The notes under the pieces were generated by a model, which saw only the letters and a list, made by a program, of their open reading frames with translations, was not told where the DNA came from and ran no database searches. 46,082 nt of DNA from Levilactobacillus tujiorum (GTDB lineage Bacteria > Bacillota > Bacilli > Lactobacillales > Lactobacillaceae): the NCBI RefSeq assembly GCF_012641185.1, contig NZ_JAAXLK010000022.1:1-46082 (forward strand), written 5' to 3'. The position numbers and the translations under genes were made by a program. How positions within the stretch are numbered: the first letter of the stretch is position 1; every line of letters starts with the position of its first letter. Positions 1 to 8,624 of the stretch are shown piece by piece.

Positions 1-107
1 ACTTTCGTAGGATTGCAACGCGTTATGATAAGCTCGCTCATGTTTATCTGGCTACGGTTTACATTGCCTCAATTTGCATCTTACTTAAGTAGTTTTCAGA
101 CGGACCC
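1..107 (+). mobile_element. Right end of an IS5-type insertion sequence (truncated by window edge)
   Basis: The first 107 bases hold the 3' end of a transposase frame and a terminal inverted repeat at 90-107 (TAGTTTTCAGACGGACCC). Its reverse complement matches the opposite-end repeat at 45975-45992 in 16 of 18 positions, differing only at positions 4 and 6. The transposase stop codon TAG (90-92) lies inside the repeat, as is common in compact IS5/IS427-type elements. The element continues to the left of the window, so its full length and target duplication cannot be read. The flanking bases after the repeat are TAA. Confidence 0.85.
3..92 (+). CDS. IS5-family transposase, C-terminal fragment
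   Basis: Frame 3 from the window start encodes 29 residues and a stop. It begins FRRIATRYDKLAHVYLA, which resembles the end of the DDE domain of IS5/IS427-group transposases, where an R-x-A-T-R-Y-D-K-L-A motif carries the last acidic region of the active site and is followed by a hydrophobic tail. Only this tail is in the window; the start and most of the catalytic domain lie outside. Whether the full protein is intact cannot be judged. Confidence 0.8.
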   Translation, partial: FRRIATRYDKLAHVYLATVYIASICILLK

Positions 108-119
108 TAATAAGGTGTC

Positions 120-145
120 AAAAAAAGACCGAAAAAATTCGGTCT
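120..145 (-). terminator. Rho-independent terminator of the WxL gene
   Basis: An 8-bp stem AGACCGAA/TTCGGTCT (126-133 with 138-145) with a 4-base loop is followed on the minus strand by a run of T (complement of 120-126). It begins about 30 bases after the stop codon of the lectin/WxL gene, and sits only 13 bases from the IS end. Confidence 0.75.
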
Positions 146-175
146 CTTCGGATCTTTACGAATCTTGTGTCTTCT

Positions 176-2305
176 CTACTGGACTGAATTAGTCAGCGTC
201 CAGTTAATTCCACTAGTATAGTTCTCCTTGGATTGCATCGCATCTGCATCTAAATCAAGCAACAGACCTTGCTTGGCGGACCAATCCCCCGTTACATCTG
301 TCGTTGGACTACTGCTATCTGCCGCATGCGTCAGCACGGTGGCCGCGGTATTTGATAGCGTCGTAGTCTGATTGCCATTCACATAAACGAGATTTCCGGC
401 GAGTTGATTGCCATTCTTATCCACCAATGGCGAGGCCGTAGCCGTTAAATACCACGGGTTTCCACCCGTCCGTGTATCTTCCACCACAATGGACAAGTCG
501 CTTGACCCAGCACGCGAAACCAGCTGTTGTGCCCCTGTCAATTGCGCCTGATAATTAACATTTCCGGTAACGGTTTTGAACTTAAGTTCACCCAGCGTGA
601 TGATGACTTCGCCGACGTTCGACAGTGCCCCCGTCGTCTTGTCCTCGGCCGTGAGATCCAAAATATTGGCCCCGGACTGAAGCTTGTCGGCCGGTACCGC
701 AACGCTGAATTTTCCTGCTGCATCGCTGGTGGATAGGTCCGTGTCATCCAGATCCGTACTGTCATTCAAGGTGCCGTGAATAACTAAATTACTATTATTC
801 ACGGCATTAGCTGTGTCAGTAACCGTCCCAGTGACATCTACCGGTTTAGTCCCATCAGCTGAAATGCTGCTCTGATCGGTCGCCAAGTGCAATGTGGAAG
901 GGACAATGGTAAAGCTCGGTATTGTTGTCGCTTGCACAACAGCGTTCGACCCCTTGAATGAACTGAGGGTCGAACTGACGTAAGTTGACTTCGTGACATC
1001 GTTAACCGTGCCCTTAAGTGTAATCTTCGCAGTCGAATTCGACTGATCCAACCCCTTCGCCAAGGTGATTCCTTTGCCCTGATTGATATTATCAATGTCT
1101 ACAGCACCCAAGGTCGTGGATTCATTGTCACCGTAATCAATGGTCCCTTTGGTGATCGTCACCCCCTTTGGAATCTTCAGATTGGCTTGGATATCCGACC
1201 ACGTTTCACTTCCACTCTCGTAGTTGGCATTGTATGTCAAGGTCACCGGCGAATGCGCACTAATCTTGTCACCAGTCGTCACATCTTTACCGTTGGCCGC
1301 TAAACTAGCCGTGGCTGAGGCGTTAACCAAGCCCGGAATCTCTTCAAACGCCACCATATTGGCTTCACTGTTAGCCCCAGTGGAGCCAGTGAACCCCCAA
1401 ACGGCTTGACCTGTGTTGGCAGGATCAATAATGGCAGGGTCAATATTTACAGATTGCGTCTTACCCGTCTGACTGGCCCCAGTTGTGGGATTCTTATCAT
1501 TGAACGTATAACTCATCTTAGCCGAAGTTGACCCCGACTGCGGTGTATAAACTAACGTTAAATGATGCCACATCCCATCCGCAAGAAAGTTATTATTGGT
1601 TCCTTTAATAGCCCCCAAATGGTTAAGTAAAATATAGCCACTCTTCGCAGTATATGACCCTGACTGTGCCGGATAATTCGAGGCAATATGTGGTCCATAC
1701 AGACCATATGCATCAAAGGAAGACGCATCGCTCCCTGTCGTTGATTGGTTCATGAATGTATCAAACTCCAAGGCCCAACTATTTTGAATAGCTGTTTTAG
1801 CAACCGCATCCGTTGTCATATTGTTCTGATTCGCCACACCCCAAACACCTAGCGTCTCCCCATACGGTTCATGCCCACCAAAGTTTGGCGTGGCCGTATA
1901 CGGACTTTGCGCATTTTGCAAGACGAGTGCCATCCCATCACCAGGCGTACCTTGTCCCGTATTAACCCCCTTAGAACCAAAGTTAAGCCACATCGATGCG
2001 ACTTGTTTCTCATTTAATCTAAATTTAAAACTGGGAAATGACCAAATAGATCCCACTTGGGGAGACCCCGTCGTCAGCTCCACAACCTGAGTGTCGGGTG
2101 AAGCCAGATTCGTCCCGTCCACGACGTGTGCTTGGTTATTACTCGACGTTCCTGGTTGGAAGTATTTGCTCAATTCCAACCCCTGCGGAACCGTGTTCAA
2201 TCCATTCGTAAGATCAGTTCCATCCGTGGCATGAGCTGTTTGCACACCACCTAATCCCCAGACTAGTGCCAGAGCCCCTACCACTAACCATACTTTTCTA
2301 CTCAT
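176..2305 (-). CDS. Secreted L-type lectin-like protein with C-terminal WxL wall-binding domain
   Basis: This is a 709-residue exported protein. Residues 1-26 form a signal peptide ending AHA. Residues about 35-330 resemble bacterial L-type (legume-type) lectin domains: a GDGMALVLQN strand, an LEFDTF segment with the acidic residue expected at the metal/sugar site, and VWGFTGSTG near the end. Residues about 335-560 are Thr/Asp-rich beta-sandwich (Ig-like) repeats. The last 140 residues carry both halves of a WxL domain: DTRTGGNPWYLTA and the terminal NWTLT. WxL domains bind peptidoglycan non-covalently, so the protein probably sits on the wall and binds glycans. WxL proteins usually come in clusters with DUF916 partners; none is seen here, and the downstream side is cut by the IS. 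The sugar ligand is unknown. Confidence 0.85.
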   Translation of the reverse strand: MSRKVWLVVGALALVWGLGGVQTAHATDGTDLTNGLNTVPQGLELSKYFQPGTSSNNQAHVVDGTNLASPDTQVVELTTGSPQVGSIWSFPSFKFRLNEKQVASMWLNFGSKGVNTGQGTPGDGMALVLQNAQSPYTATPNFGGHEPYGETLGVWGVANQNNMTTDAVAKTAIQNSWALEFDTFMNQSTTGSDASSFDAYGLYGPHIASNYPAQSGSYTAKSGYILLNHLGAIKGTNNNFLADGMWHHLTLVYTPQSGSTSAKMSYTFNDKNPTTGASQTGKTQSVNIDPAIIDPANTGQAVWGFTGSTGANSEANMVAFEEIPGLVNASATASLAANGKDVTTGDKISAHSPVTLTYNANYESGSETWSDIQANLKIPKGVTITKGTIDYGDNESTTLGAVDIDNINQGKGITLAKGLDQSNSTAKITLKGTVNDVTKSTYVSSTLSSFKGSNAVVQATTIPSFTIVPSTLHLATDQSSISADGTKPVDVTGTVTDTANAVNNSNLVIHGTLNDSTDLDDTDLSTSDAAGKFSVAVPADKLQSGANILDLTAEDKTTGALSNVGEVIITLGELKFKTVTGNVNYQAQLTGAQQLVSRAGSSDLSIVVEDTRTGGNPWYLTATASPLVDKNGNQLAGNLVYVNGNQTTTLSNTAATVLTHAADSSSPTTDVTGDWSAKQGLLLDLDADAMQSKENYTSGINWTLTNSVQ

Positions 2306-2369
2306 CCGCAGTTCCCTCGATTCTCTTGTTGCATTTATATTGCCATTTAATTAACTTGGCGCATTCAAT

Positions 2370-2398
2370 ATTATACTACTAAACAGACACCAAGAGAA
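2370..2398 (-). promoter_or_regulatory. Candidate promoter of the lectin/WxL gene
   Basis: A perfect minus-strand -10 box TATAAT is at 2370-2375, about 65 bases before the start codon. A -35 box at the usual distance (2393-2398, TTCTCT) is weak. The ribosome site GAGGGA lies about 9 bases upstream of the ATG. The 279-base gap between this gene and rlmD shows nothing else beyond the rlmD terminator. Confidence 0.5.
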
Positions 2399-2528
2399 CG
2401 GTTCATGGGAGAAAACATTGATTAATCATAAACTGCTGCTGCAAGGCCCTTAACACTCATACCCAGATAATATTAGGCGTAAATAATTATCCATTATAAG
2501 GATTGTGTGAGGATAAAAATTGAACCAT

Positions 2529-2570
2529 AAAAAAAGCACATGATCATCCAAAACGGATCACCATGTGCTT
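2529..2570 (-). terminator. Terminator after rlmD
   Basis: Stem AAGCACAT/ATGTGCTT (2534-2541 with 2563-2570) has an inner GATC/GATC pairing and is followed on the minus strand by a run of seven T. It lies 15 bases past the rlmD stop and ends the gatCAB-dgkB-rlmD unit. Confidence 0.85.
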
Positions 2571-2584
2571 AAACTTCACCCTAA

Positions 2585-3952
2585 TTACTTCTTAACCAGT
2601 ACCGTTACGCTTTCCACATGTGGTGTTTGTGGGAATTGGTCAACGGGTTGGATTGGACCATCAATGTCATAGCCTAATTCTTGGAACCGAGCAACGTCAC
2701 GAACCAAGGTTGCCGGGTTACAGCTAACGTAGACAACCTTCTTAGGTGCCATCTTAGCGGTAGCGTCGATTAAGCTTTCTGCCAGTCCCTTACGTGGTGG
2801 ATCAACGACCACAACATCGGGCTTCAATCCGGCTTCTTGCCACTTAGCCATCTGGGATTCCGCCTTATCAACGGTAAAGTTGACGTTAGCCAAATGATTC
2901 TTTTGGGCGTTCACCTTGGCATCTTCAATGGCTTCGGGAACAATATCCACACCATAAACTTGCTTAGCATGCTTGGCTAAAGCCAATGAAATCGTTCCGA
3001 TACCGCAGTAGGCGTCAATGACGGTCTCTTCACCAGTCAGTCCCGCTTTATCAATGGCCATTTGATATAACTTTTCCGTTTGCTGTGGGTTGACTTGGTA
3101 GAAGGACCGTGCGGAAATGGCAAACGTCAGCCCCAACAGACTGTCTTCAATCGTGGGCTTGCCATACAACGTCCGGGTCACGTTTCCCATGATCACGTTC
3201 GTCTTCTTCGCGTTAACGTTCAAGACAATACTCGTCACCTCGGGCAACGCCTGATGAATTTGATCAACCAGCTGAGCTTGGCTTGGCAGCTTCTGCGTCC
3301 GACTGATCAAAACAATCATCATTTCATGACTGTAGTAGCCTCGCCGCACCATAATGTTCCGGATGACACCCTTATCGCTAATTTCGTTGTAAGCAGGGAT
3401 CTCAAATTGCCGTAAAATATCGCGAACTTTAACGATGGCAGCATCGATGGCTGGGTCTTGAATATAGAAATCCGTCAGCGGAATCAGGTCATGGCTGTGT
3501 TGACGATAGAAGCCCGTCTCTAGTTGTCCCTTGATCATCCGTACTGGAACTTGTGCCTTATTCCGATACTGCGTGGGATTGTCCATGCCTAAAGTTGGGG
3601 CCACTTCAACATCTTGATGCGCTTTACTAAATAATTCTGCGATTTGATGTTGCTTGAACTTGAGTTGCGCTGGGTAAGCCAAGTGCTGTAATGGCGCAAT
3701 TCCAGTCTGCCGATAAGTCTTATCAACATCCTTCACCCGGTCTGCAGATTCCTTTTGCCATTCAATCACCCGCGCAAAGCCATAGTGACTCTGGACCTTC
3801 GTCACCTGAATCGTTAATTCTTCGCCAGGTAAGGCGTTCTCGATGAACAAGGGGAAATCTTCAACCTTAGCCACCCCCAAACCTTGGTAGGTCAGGTCTG
3901 AGATGGTGACGTTGAGTCGTTCATTTTTTGCTACTGGTGCTTTAATTTTCAT
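2585..3952 (-). CDS. rlmD: 23S rRNA (uracil-C5)-methyltransferase, RlmD/RlmCD type
   Basis: This SAM-dependent enzyme forms 5-methyluridine in 23S rRNA (U1939, and in some Gram-positives also U747). The 455 residues begin with a TRAM RNA-binding domain (about 1-65). The methyltransferase domain shows the SAM motif DAYCGIG, the DPPRKG motif and the catalytic-cysteine motif VSCNPAT. The [4Fe-4S] cysteines of E. coli RumA are absent: the matching stretch reads RQTGIAPLQHLAY, and the only two cysteines in the protein are in the catalytic domain. The family assignment is firm; whether it acts on one site or two cannot be told. The ATG has a GGAG ribosome site 5 bases upstream. It is last in a transcription unit with dgkB, separated from it by a hairpin. 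Confidence 0.93.
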   Translation of the reverse strand: MKIKAPVAKNERLNVTISDLTYQGLGVAKVEDFPLFIENALPGEELTIQVTKVQSHYGFARVIEWQKESADRVKDVDKTYRQTGIAPLQHLAYPAQLKFKQHQIAELFSKAHQDVEVAPTLGMDNPTQYRNKAQVPVRMIKGQLETGFYRQHSHDLIPLTDFYIQDPAIDAAIVKVRDILRQFEIPAYNEISDKGVIRNIMVRRGYYSHEMMIVLISRTQKLPSQAQLVDQIHQALPEVTSIVLNVNAKKTNVIMGNVTRTLYGKPTIEDSLLGLTFAISARSFYQVNPQQTEKLYQMAIDKAGLTGEETVIDAYCGIGTISLALAKHAKQVYGVDIVPEAIEDAKVNAQKNHLANVNFTVDKAESQMAKWQEAGLKPDVVVVDPPRKGLAESLIDATAKMAPKKVVYVSCNPATLVRDVARFQELGYDIDGPIQPVDQFPQTPHVESVTVLVKK

Positions 3953-3970
3953 GTGTACTCCTTAATGAGA

Positions 3971-4009
3971 AAGGGATTTTGCCCCTGAAAAATCCGTGCA
4001 AAATCCCTT
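3971..4009 (-). terminator. Hairpin between dgkB and rlmD, possible weak terminator
   Basis: A 12-bp perfect stem AAGGGATTTTGC/GCAAAATCCCTT (3971-3982 with 3998-4009) lies between the dgkB stop and the rlmD ribosome site. The bases after it on the minus strand (TCTCATTAAGGAG) are not a strong T run, so partial termination or RNA processing seems more likely than a full stop. It could lower rlmD output relative to the upstream genes. Confidence 0.55.
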
Positions 4010-4016
4010 CAGTATC

Positions 4017-5030
4017 TTAATCTTCCGTTGATTGTTCGCTTTCCGGCAAATTTTCAACTTGTTTAACAAAGCGTTGCTCAGCTTCCAAGACCTCTGGCGA
4101 CTCACTCGTCACCGCTGAATCTGGAATAGCGTCTAGGTTCGCATACATTTCGATGTGCTGTCCCAAATTACGGAACTTCATCGGTGCATCGCCACCATAC
4201 TCGCCATCTAGATTAATCATCATTCGATCTTCGACTGGCTTAGCAATCACCTTGCTGGTCTTTTTATAAATGATATGTGGATCGTTGATATGCTTCCCAC
4301 CGTTTAAAACCAGTCCCATCAAGCGGAGAATTTCCGGCATGCTGGCGGTCTTTACGATGATCATCGTAAACTTTCCATCATCTAAAGCTGCATCTGGGAC
4401 AATCTGCTCGAAGCCCCCAATTGAGTTGGTCAGTGCCAATAAAAACATCGAGGCTTTACCGCGAAAATGGCCGCCGTCATAGGTCAAGTCCATATCAATT
4501 GGTTTGATCCGTGGCAGCAACTCGGCTCCCTTTAACAAGTATGCCAAGTAGCCAAAGATCGACTTCAAATTCGATGGGACGTCGTAAGTTAACTCCGTCA
4601 GCAGGCCCCCACCGGCAATGTTAATAAAGTAGGCATCGCCAGCCTGGCCAATATCCATCTTGATTGTCTGATCCTTCAATACCACTTTCGCTGCCGCCAA
4701 CGGATCTTCGCGCGGGATGTGTAAAGCCCGGGCATAATCATTCGTGGTACCGGCAGGAATAATGGCCATTTTAGGACGATGTGGTAATCCAGCAATCCCG
4801 TTCACAACTTGATTGATCGTTCCATCGCCGCCAGCAGCGACAATGAGCTCGAACCCAGCCTTAGCGACCCGTGTGGCCTCGTTTTGGGCCGAATTGGGAT
4901 CGGCCGTGGTTGCAAAAGCACTCGTTTCGTACCCTGCCTGTTCGAACACCGCTAGAATGTCAATCAGGTCTTTCTTCAGCGCCTCACGACCTGAAGTTGG
5001 ATTATAAATGACCCGTGCCCGTTTACGCAT
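4017..5030 (-). CDS. dgkB: Diacylglycerol/lipid kinase, DgkB type
   Basis: The 337 residues match soluble lipid kinases of the DagK_cat family, which use ATP to turn diacylglycerol from lipoteichoic-acid synthesis back into phosphatidic acid at the inner membrane face. The N-terminus shows RARVIYNPTSGRE and the nucleotide-binding motif AAGGDGTINQVVNGIAG. Middle motifs such as IPAGTTNDYARAL and the C-terminal LDGEYGGDAP are also typical. The last 30 residues are acidic and look unstructured. The gene starts 17 bases after gatB with a GGAGG ribosome site, so it is very probably in the gatCAB operon, an arrangement common in lactobacilli. Confidence 0.9.
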   Translation of the reverse strand: MRKRARVIYNPTSGREALKKDLIDILAVFEQAGYETSAFATTADPNSAQNEATRVAKAGFELIVAAGGDGTINQVVNGIAGLPHRPKMAIIPAGTTNDYARALHIPREDPLAAAKVVLKDQTIKMDIGQAGDAYFINIAGGGLLTELTYDVPSNLKSIFGYLAYLLKGAELLPRIKPIDMDLTYDGGHFRGKASMFLLALTNSIGGFEQIVPDAALDDGKFTMIIVKTASMPEILRLMGLVLNGGKHINDPHIIYKKTSKVIAKPVEDRMMINLDGEYGGDAPMKFRNLGQHIEMYANLDAIPDSAVTSESPEVLEAEQRFVKQVENLPESEQSTED

Positions 5031-5047
5031 GATGTGCCTCCATAGTT

Positions 5048-6469
5048 CTATTGCTGTAATGCGGTCATTAACAGCTTGTTAACAACTTGCGGGTTAGCTT
5101 GCCCGTGTGTTTGCTTCATAATTTGACCAACCAAGAACCCAACGGCCCGTTTCTTACCGTTGTTGAAGTCTTCGATGGATTGCGGATTAGCTTGCAAAAC
5201 ATCATCGATGATTGGTTGTAATTTAGCTGGATCTGAGAGTTGAACTAACCCATGCTTCTCAACAAAGGCCTTAGGTTCTTCCCCATTGGTGATCGCCTTG
5301 AAGACTTTCTTAGCCATCTTGCTAGAGATCGTGCCGTCAGTGATCAAATTGATCATGCCAGCCAGATTAGCTGGGGTCAACTGCGTTGCTTGTAAATCAA
5401 CATGGTTGTCGTTCAAGTAGGCGTTAACGTCCCCTTGCAGGTAGTTAGCTGCCATCTTAGGATCAGCCTTTAAGGCTACCGTAGCATCAAAGAAATCAGA
5501 CATTTCCTTGGTCTGCGTGATAACCATGGCATCATAATCCGTTAAGCCCAACTCGTTGACGTAACGTTCCCGCCGCTTCGTTGGCATTTCTGGCATAGCA
5601 TCATTAAGTTCCTTGATCCAGTCATCACTGATGTTCAGTGCTGGTAAATCTGGTTCTGGGAAGTAACGGTAATCATCCGCACCGGCCTTAACCCGCATCA
5701 AGATGGTCTCACCCGTCTTTTCGTCGAACCGCCGCGTTTCTTGTTGAACCGCGCCACCAGACATCAAGACTTGCTGTTGCCGTTTTTCTTCATACTCCAA
5801 CCCACGCTGAACGTAGTTGAAGGAGTTCAAGTTCTTTAACTCAGTCTTCGTCCCGAACTTTTCTTGACCCACTGGCCGGACAGAAATGTTAACGTCGACC
5901 CGCATGGACCCTTCTTCCATCTTCACATCAGAAATCCCGGTGAATTGAATTCGTTGACGTAAGGCTTCCAAATAAGCGTATGCTTCAGCAGGTGACGCAA
6001 TATCTGGCTTCGAGACAATTTCAATCAACGGTGTCCCTTGCCGGTTTAAATCGACGTAGGAGTAATCACGTTCATGGGTGTTCTTCCCGGCATCTTCTTC
6101 GATATGCATTTCGGAAATCCCGATCTTTTTCTTCACACCATCAACGTCAATTTCAACCCAGCCATCATGCCCGATTGGCTTGTCAGATTGTGTAATCTGG
6201 TAAGCCTTAGGGTTATCGGGGTAGAAATAATTCTTCCGGTCAAAGTGCGTATGCTTTTCAACCGTGGCATGGAGTGCCAATGCGGCAATGATCCCGTCAG
6301 CAACGACACCCTTGTTCGTGGTTGGCAGCACCCCGGGGTACCCCCAATCAATCACATTGGTATTGGCGTTAGGGTCTGCCCCGTACGCAACGGGAGATGG
6401 GCTAAAGATCTTTGAATTGGTCTTTAACTCAATGTGGACTTCCAGTCCAATTGTGGTTTCAAAGTTCAT
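5048..6469 (-). CDS. gatB: Asp-tRNA(Asn)/Glu-tRNA(Gln) amidotransferase subunit B
   Basis: GatB is the tRNA-binding and kinase subunit of the GatCAB complex, which activates misacylated Glu-tRNA(Gln) or Asp-tRNA(Asn) and amidates it with ammonia from GatA. The 473-residue length is typical. The N-terminus [14 protein letters not shown] carries the family signature; residues about 1-290 form the cradle domain and the C-terminus (about 330-473) is the YqeY-like tail domain. The ATG overlaps the gatA stop by one base (TAATG) and an AGGAGG ribosome site lies in the end of gatA, so translation is coupled. Lactobacilli commonly lack glutaminyl-tRNA synthetase and need this pathway. Confidence 0.97.
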   Translation of the reverse strand: MNFETTIGLEVHIELKTNSKIFSPSPVAYGADPNANTNVIDWGYPGVLPTTNKGVVADGIIAALALHATVEKHTHFDRKNYFYPDNPKAYQITQSDKPIGHDGWVEIDVDGVKKKIGISEMHIEEDAGKNTHERDYSYVDLNRQGTPLIEIVSKPDIASPAEAYAYLEALRQRIQFTGISDVKMEEGSMRVDVNISVRPVGQEKFGTKTELKNLNSFNYVQRGLEYEEKRQQQVLMSGGAVQQETRRFDEKTGETILMRVKAGADDYRYFPEPDLPALNISDDWIKELNDAMPEMPTKRRERYVNELGLTDYDAMVITQTKEMSDFFDATVALKADPKMAANYLQGDVNAYLNDNHVDLQATQLTPANLAGMINLITDGTISSKMAKKVFKAITNGEEPKAFVEKHGLVQLSDPAKLQPIIDDVLQANPQSIEDFNNGKKRAVGFLVGQIMKQTHGQANPQVVNKLLMTALQQ

Positions 6470-7938
6470 TAGTTTTGACCTCCTAACGTAGGCACTTGTA
6501 AATGAAAGTCGGTATTCTGTTCAAAGACGTACCCTGCTTTGTATAAGGTACTTTCGTCAAACGGCCGGCCAATCAATTGCATACCGACTGGTAGGTTATG
6601 ACTGAAACCAGCAGGTAATGAAAGTCCTGGTAACCCTGCCAAGTTCACAGGAATCGTCAAGATATCGTTCATGTACATCGTAATTGGGTCTTGCAATTCA
6701 GCGCCTAAATCAAAGGCTGGCGTTGGCGCAACGGGCCCCATAATAAAGTCATGATCCTTTAAGACAGCCTTAAAGTCATTGATAATCACAGTACGTACCT
6801 TGGCAGCCTTCAAGAAGTAGGCATCATAGAAGCCAGCGGAAAGTGAGAAGGTTCCCAACATGATCCGGCGTTTAACTTCATCACCAAATCCTTCAGAACG
6901 CGACTTCACGTAAACGTCTTCCAGATTCTTAACGTCCTGAGCACGGTAACCATAACGAATCCCATCAAAACGCTGTAAGTTAGATGACGCTTCTGAGGAC
7001 GCGATAATGTAGTAAGCGGCAACCCCATATTTATTATGTGGTAATGACACTTCGTCGACTGTCGCACCCAGCTTGCGGTAAGTATCCGCAGCGGCTAAGA
7101 TTGCAGCCTTAACATCTGCATCCACACCATCTGCCAGGAATTCCTTAGGCAACCCAATGCGTAAGCCTTTGACACTAGCCGCATCGTTCAGGTCACGGGC
7201 AAAGTCAGGCACAGCTTGATCAGAACTCGTTAAGTCATGATCGTCATGACCAGCAATGGCACTTAAAATGGTGGCATTGTCCTTTACGCCACGCGTCAAT
7301 GGCCCAATCTGATCCAAGCTAGACCCAAATGCAATCAAGCCCCAACGGGAAACGCGGCCATAGGTTGGCTTCATCCCCACAACGCCGTTAAATGACGCTG
7401 GTTGACGAATCGAACCACCAGTATCGGTCCCTAAAGCAGCAACCACTTGTCCAGAAGCCACCGCTGCTGCGGAACCACCGGAAGACCCACCAGGAACCTT
7501 GGTTTGATCCCAGGCATTCTTCGTTTGCTTGAATGCGGAGGTCTCAGTGGACCCACCCATGGCAAACTCATCTAGGTTGGTCTTCCCAACCGTAACCATT
7601 TGTGCGTCAGCTAACTTCTGGGTCGCCGTTGCATCATAGACTGGTTTGAAATTGGCTAAAATCTTTGAAGCCGCCGTGGTCGTTAGGCCCTTCGTCACGA
7701 TGTTATCCTTGATGGCTACGGGAATCCCAGCCAACGGTTGATCGTCCTTAATCCCGGCCGCATCAATCTTAGCGGCTTGCTCTAACGCGGCATCTTCATT
7801 CAACGCGAGAAAAGCGTCAATCTTAGGATCAGTGGCTTTAATGTTGTCAAAAGTTGCTTGCGTTAATTCTTGCGAACTCATCTTCTTAGCCACTAAATCA
7901 GCGTGGAGACTGGCGAGATCTTGTTTGAAATAATTCAT
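6469..7938 (-). CDS. gatA: Asp-tRNA(Asn)/Glu-tRNA(Gln) amidotransferase subunit A
   Basis: GatA is the glutaminase of GatCAB and hydrolyses glutamine to feed ammonia to GatB. The 489 residues show the amidase signature: the catalytic lysine in VAIKDNI (about K77), the serine-rich loop [14 protein letters not shown], and the nucleophile region [13 protein letters not shown]. This Ser-cisSer-Lys triad is complete, so the enzyme should be active. The gene begins 3 bases after the gatC stop, with a ribosome site in the end of gatC, and is followed immediately by gatB. Confidence 0.97.
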   Translation of the reverse strand: MNYFKQDLASLHADLVAKKMSSQELTQATFDNIKATDPKIDAFLALNEDAALEQAAKIDAAGIKDDQPLAGIPVAIKDNIVTKGLTTTAASKILANFKPVYDATATQKLADAQMVTVGKTNLDEFAMGGSTETSAFKQTKNAWDQTKVPGGSSGGSAAAVASGQVVAALGTDTGGSIRQPASFNGVVGMKPTYGRVSRWGLIAFGSSLDQIGPLTRGVKDNATILSAIAGHDDHDLTSSDQAVPDFARDLNDAASVKGLRIGLPKEFLADGVDADVKAAILAAADTYRKLGATVDEVSLPHNKYGVAAYYIIASSEASSNLQRFDGIRYGYRAQDVKNLEDVYVKSRSEGFGDEVKRRIMLGTFSLSAGFYDAYFLKAAKVRTVIINDFKAVLKDHDFIMGPVAPTPAFDLGAELQDPITMYMNDILTIPVNLAGLPGLSLPAGFSHNLPVGMQLIGRPFDESTLYKAGYVFEQNTDFHLQVPTLGGQN

Positions 7939-7941
7939 CAG

Positions 7942-8250
7942 TTAGTTATCCTCGCTTTCATCAATGATGGCTGGCACCTTAATAAAGCCGCGAGCAGCAT
8001 CCGGTGCATTTTTGAGTAGCGCTTGGCTCTGTCCCCAGTTATCGGCAACATCTTCACGCATGACGTTCAATTGATCAGAAACACTGCTAGTCGCTTCAAC
8101 ATTATCCGTATCAACTTCGCTAAGTGTTTCAAACAGACCAATAATGTCATCCAATTGAGGCGTGAACGCGTCCAATTGGGCTTCCGTAAATTCAAGTTTT
8201 GCCAAACTGGCAACGTGTTGAACTTGGTCTCGATTAATTCGATTAGCCAT
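7942..8250 (-). CDS. gatC: Asp-tRNA(Asn)/Glu-tRNA(Gln) amidotransferase subunit C
   Basis: GatC is the small belt subunit that wraps GatA and GatB and stabilises the complex. The protein starts MANRINRDQVQHVASLAKL, matching the conserved N-terminal helix of the family, and is 102 residues long. A TTG three bases upstream could also be read as a start, but the ribosome site AGAGGG is 6 bases before the ATG and only 3 before the TTG, so ATG at 8250 is preferred. It is the first gene of gatCAB-dgkB-rlmD. Confidence 0.95.
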   Translation of the reverse strand: MANRINRDQVQHVASLAKLEFTEAQLDAFTPQLDDIIGLFETLSEVDTDNVEATSSVSDQLNVMREDVADNWGQSQALLKNAPDAARGFIKVPAIIDESEDN

Positions 8251-8323
8251 CAATATCCCTCTTTCTTATTTATCCACATTTACCGTTTATCCCCGTCATT
8301 CCGAAAGATAAACACACAATAAC

Positions 8324-8352
8324 ATTCTACCATATATCCACGAAGCACCAAA
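8324..8352 (-). promoter_or_regulatory. Candidate gatC promoter
   Basis: On the minus strand TTTGGT (8347-8352), a 17-base spacer and TAGAAT (8324-8329) form a sigma-A-like promoter about 75 bases before the gatC start. The -10 is good and the -35 only fair. Confidence 0.45.
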
Positions 8353-8560
8353 GATTCTATGCGGGAAATTAGGTATTTTGAGCTGTTTTTTATGCACACT
8401 TGGACCCATCTAATCGTCGACGTCCCCAATTAACCAGCTTCTGCGTTCGTCTTCATCTCATCCCGTCTGAAAATGACGGTCGAGACTGCTGAAAGCCCAT
8501 AGTAACAGTTTGAATCTGGCTTGACAACTCATTTCACCCCAGCAATAACTGCCATTGGTT

Positions 8561-8606
8561 ATAAAATTGTGGGTATCTCGCATTTACCAACGCCAGATAC
8601 CCACAA
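8561..8606 (-). terminator. Terminator after camS
   Basis: A perfect 12-bp stem TTGTGGGTATCT/AGATACCCACAA (8567-8578 with 8595-8606) is followed on the minus strand by TTTTAT. It lies about 20 bases after the camS stop and should separate pcrA-ligA-camS from gatCAB. Confidence 0.85.
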
Positions 8607-8624
8607 CTTACCGATTATTTATCT

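Larger units (their letters stand above)
8251..8624. other. Intergenic region between gatC and camS
   Basis: This 374-base gap holds a candidate gatC promoter (8324-8352) and the camS terminator (8561-8606). The stretch 8353-8560 shows no convincing reading frame, repeat or RNA structure. It is moderately AT-rich and looks like plain spacer. Confidence 0.6.

Noticed and set aside
3080-3415. Open frame of 111 codons antisense to rlmD
   Set aside because: It is a shadow of a strongly supported gene, with no ribosome site and no recognisable domain.
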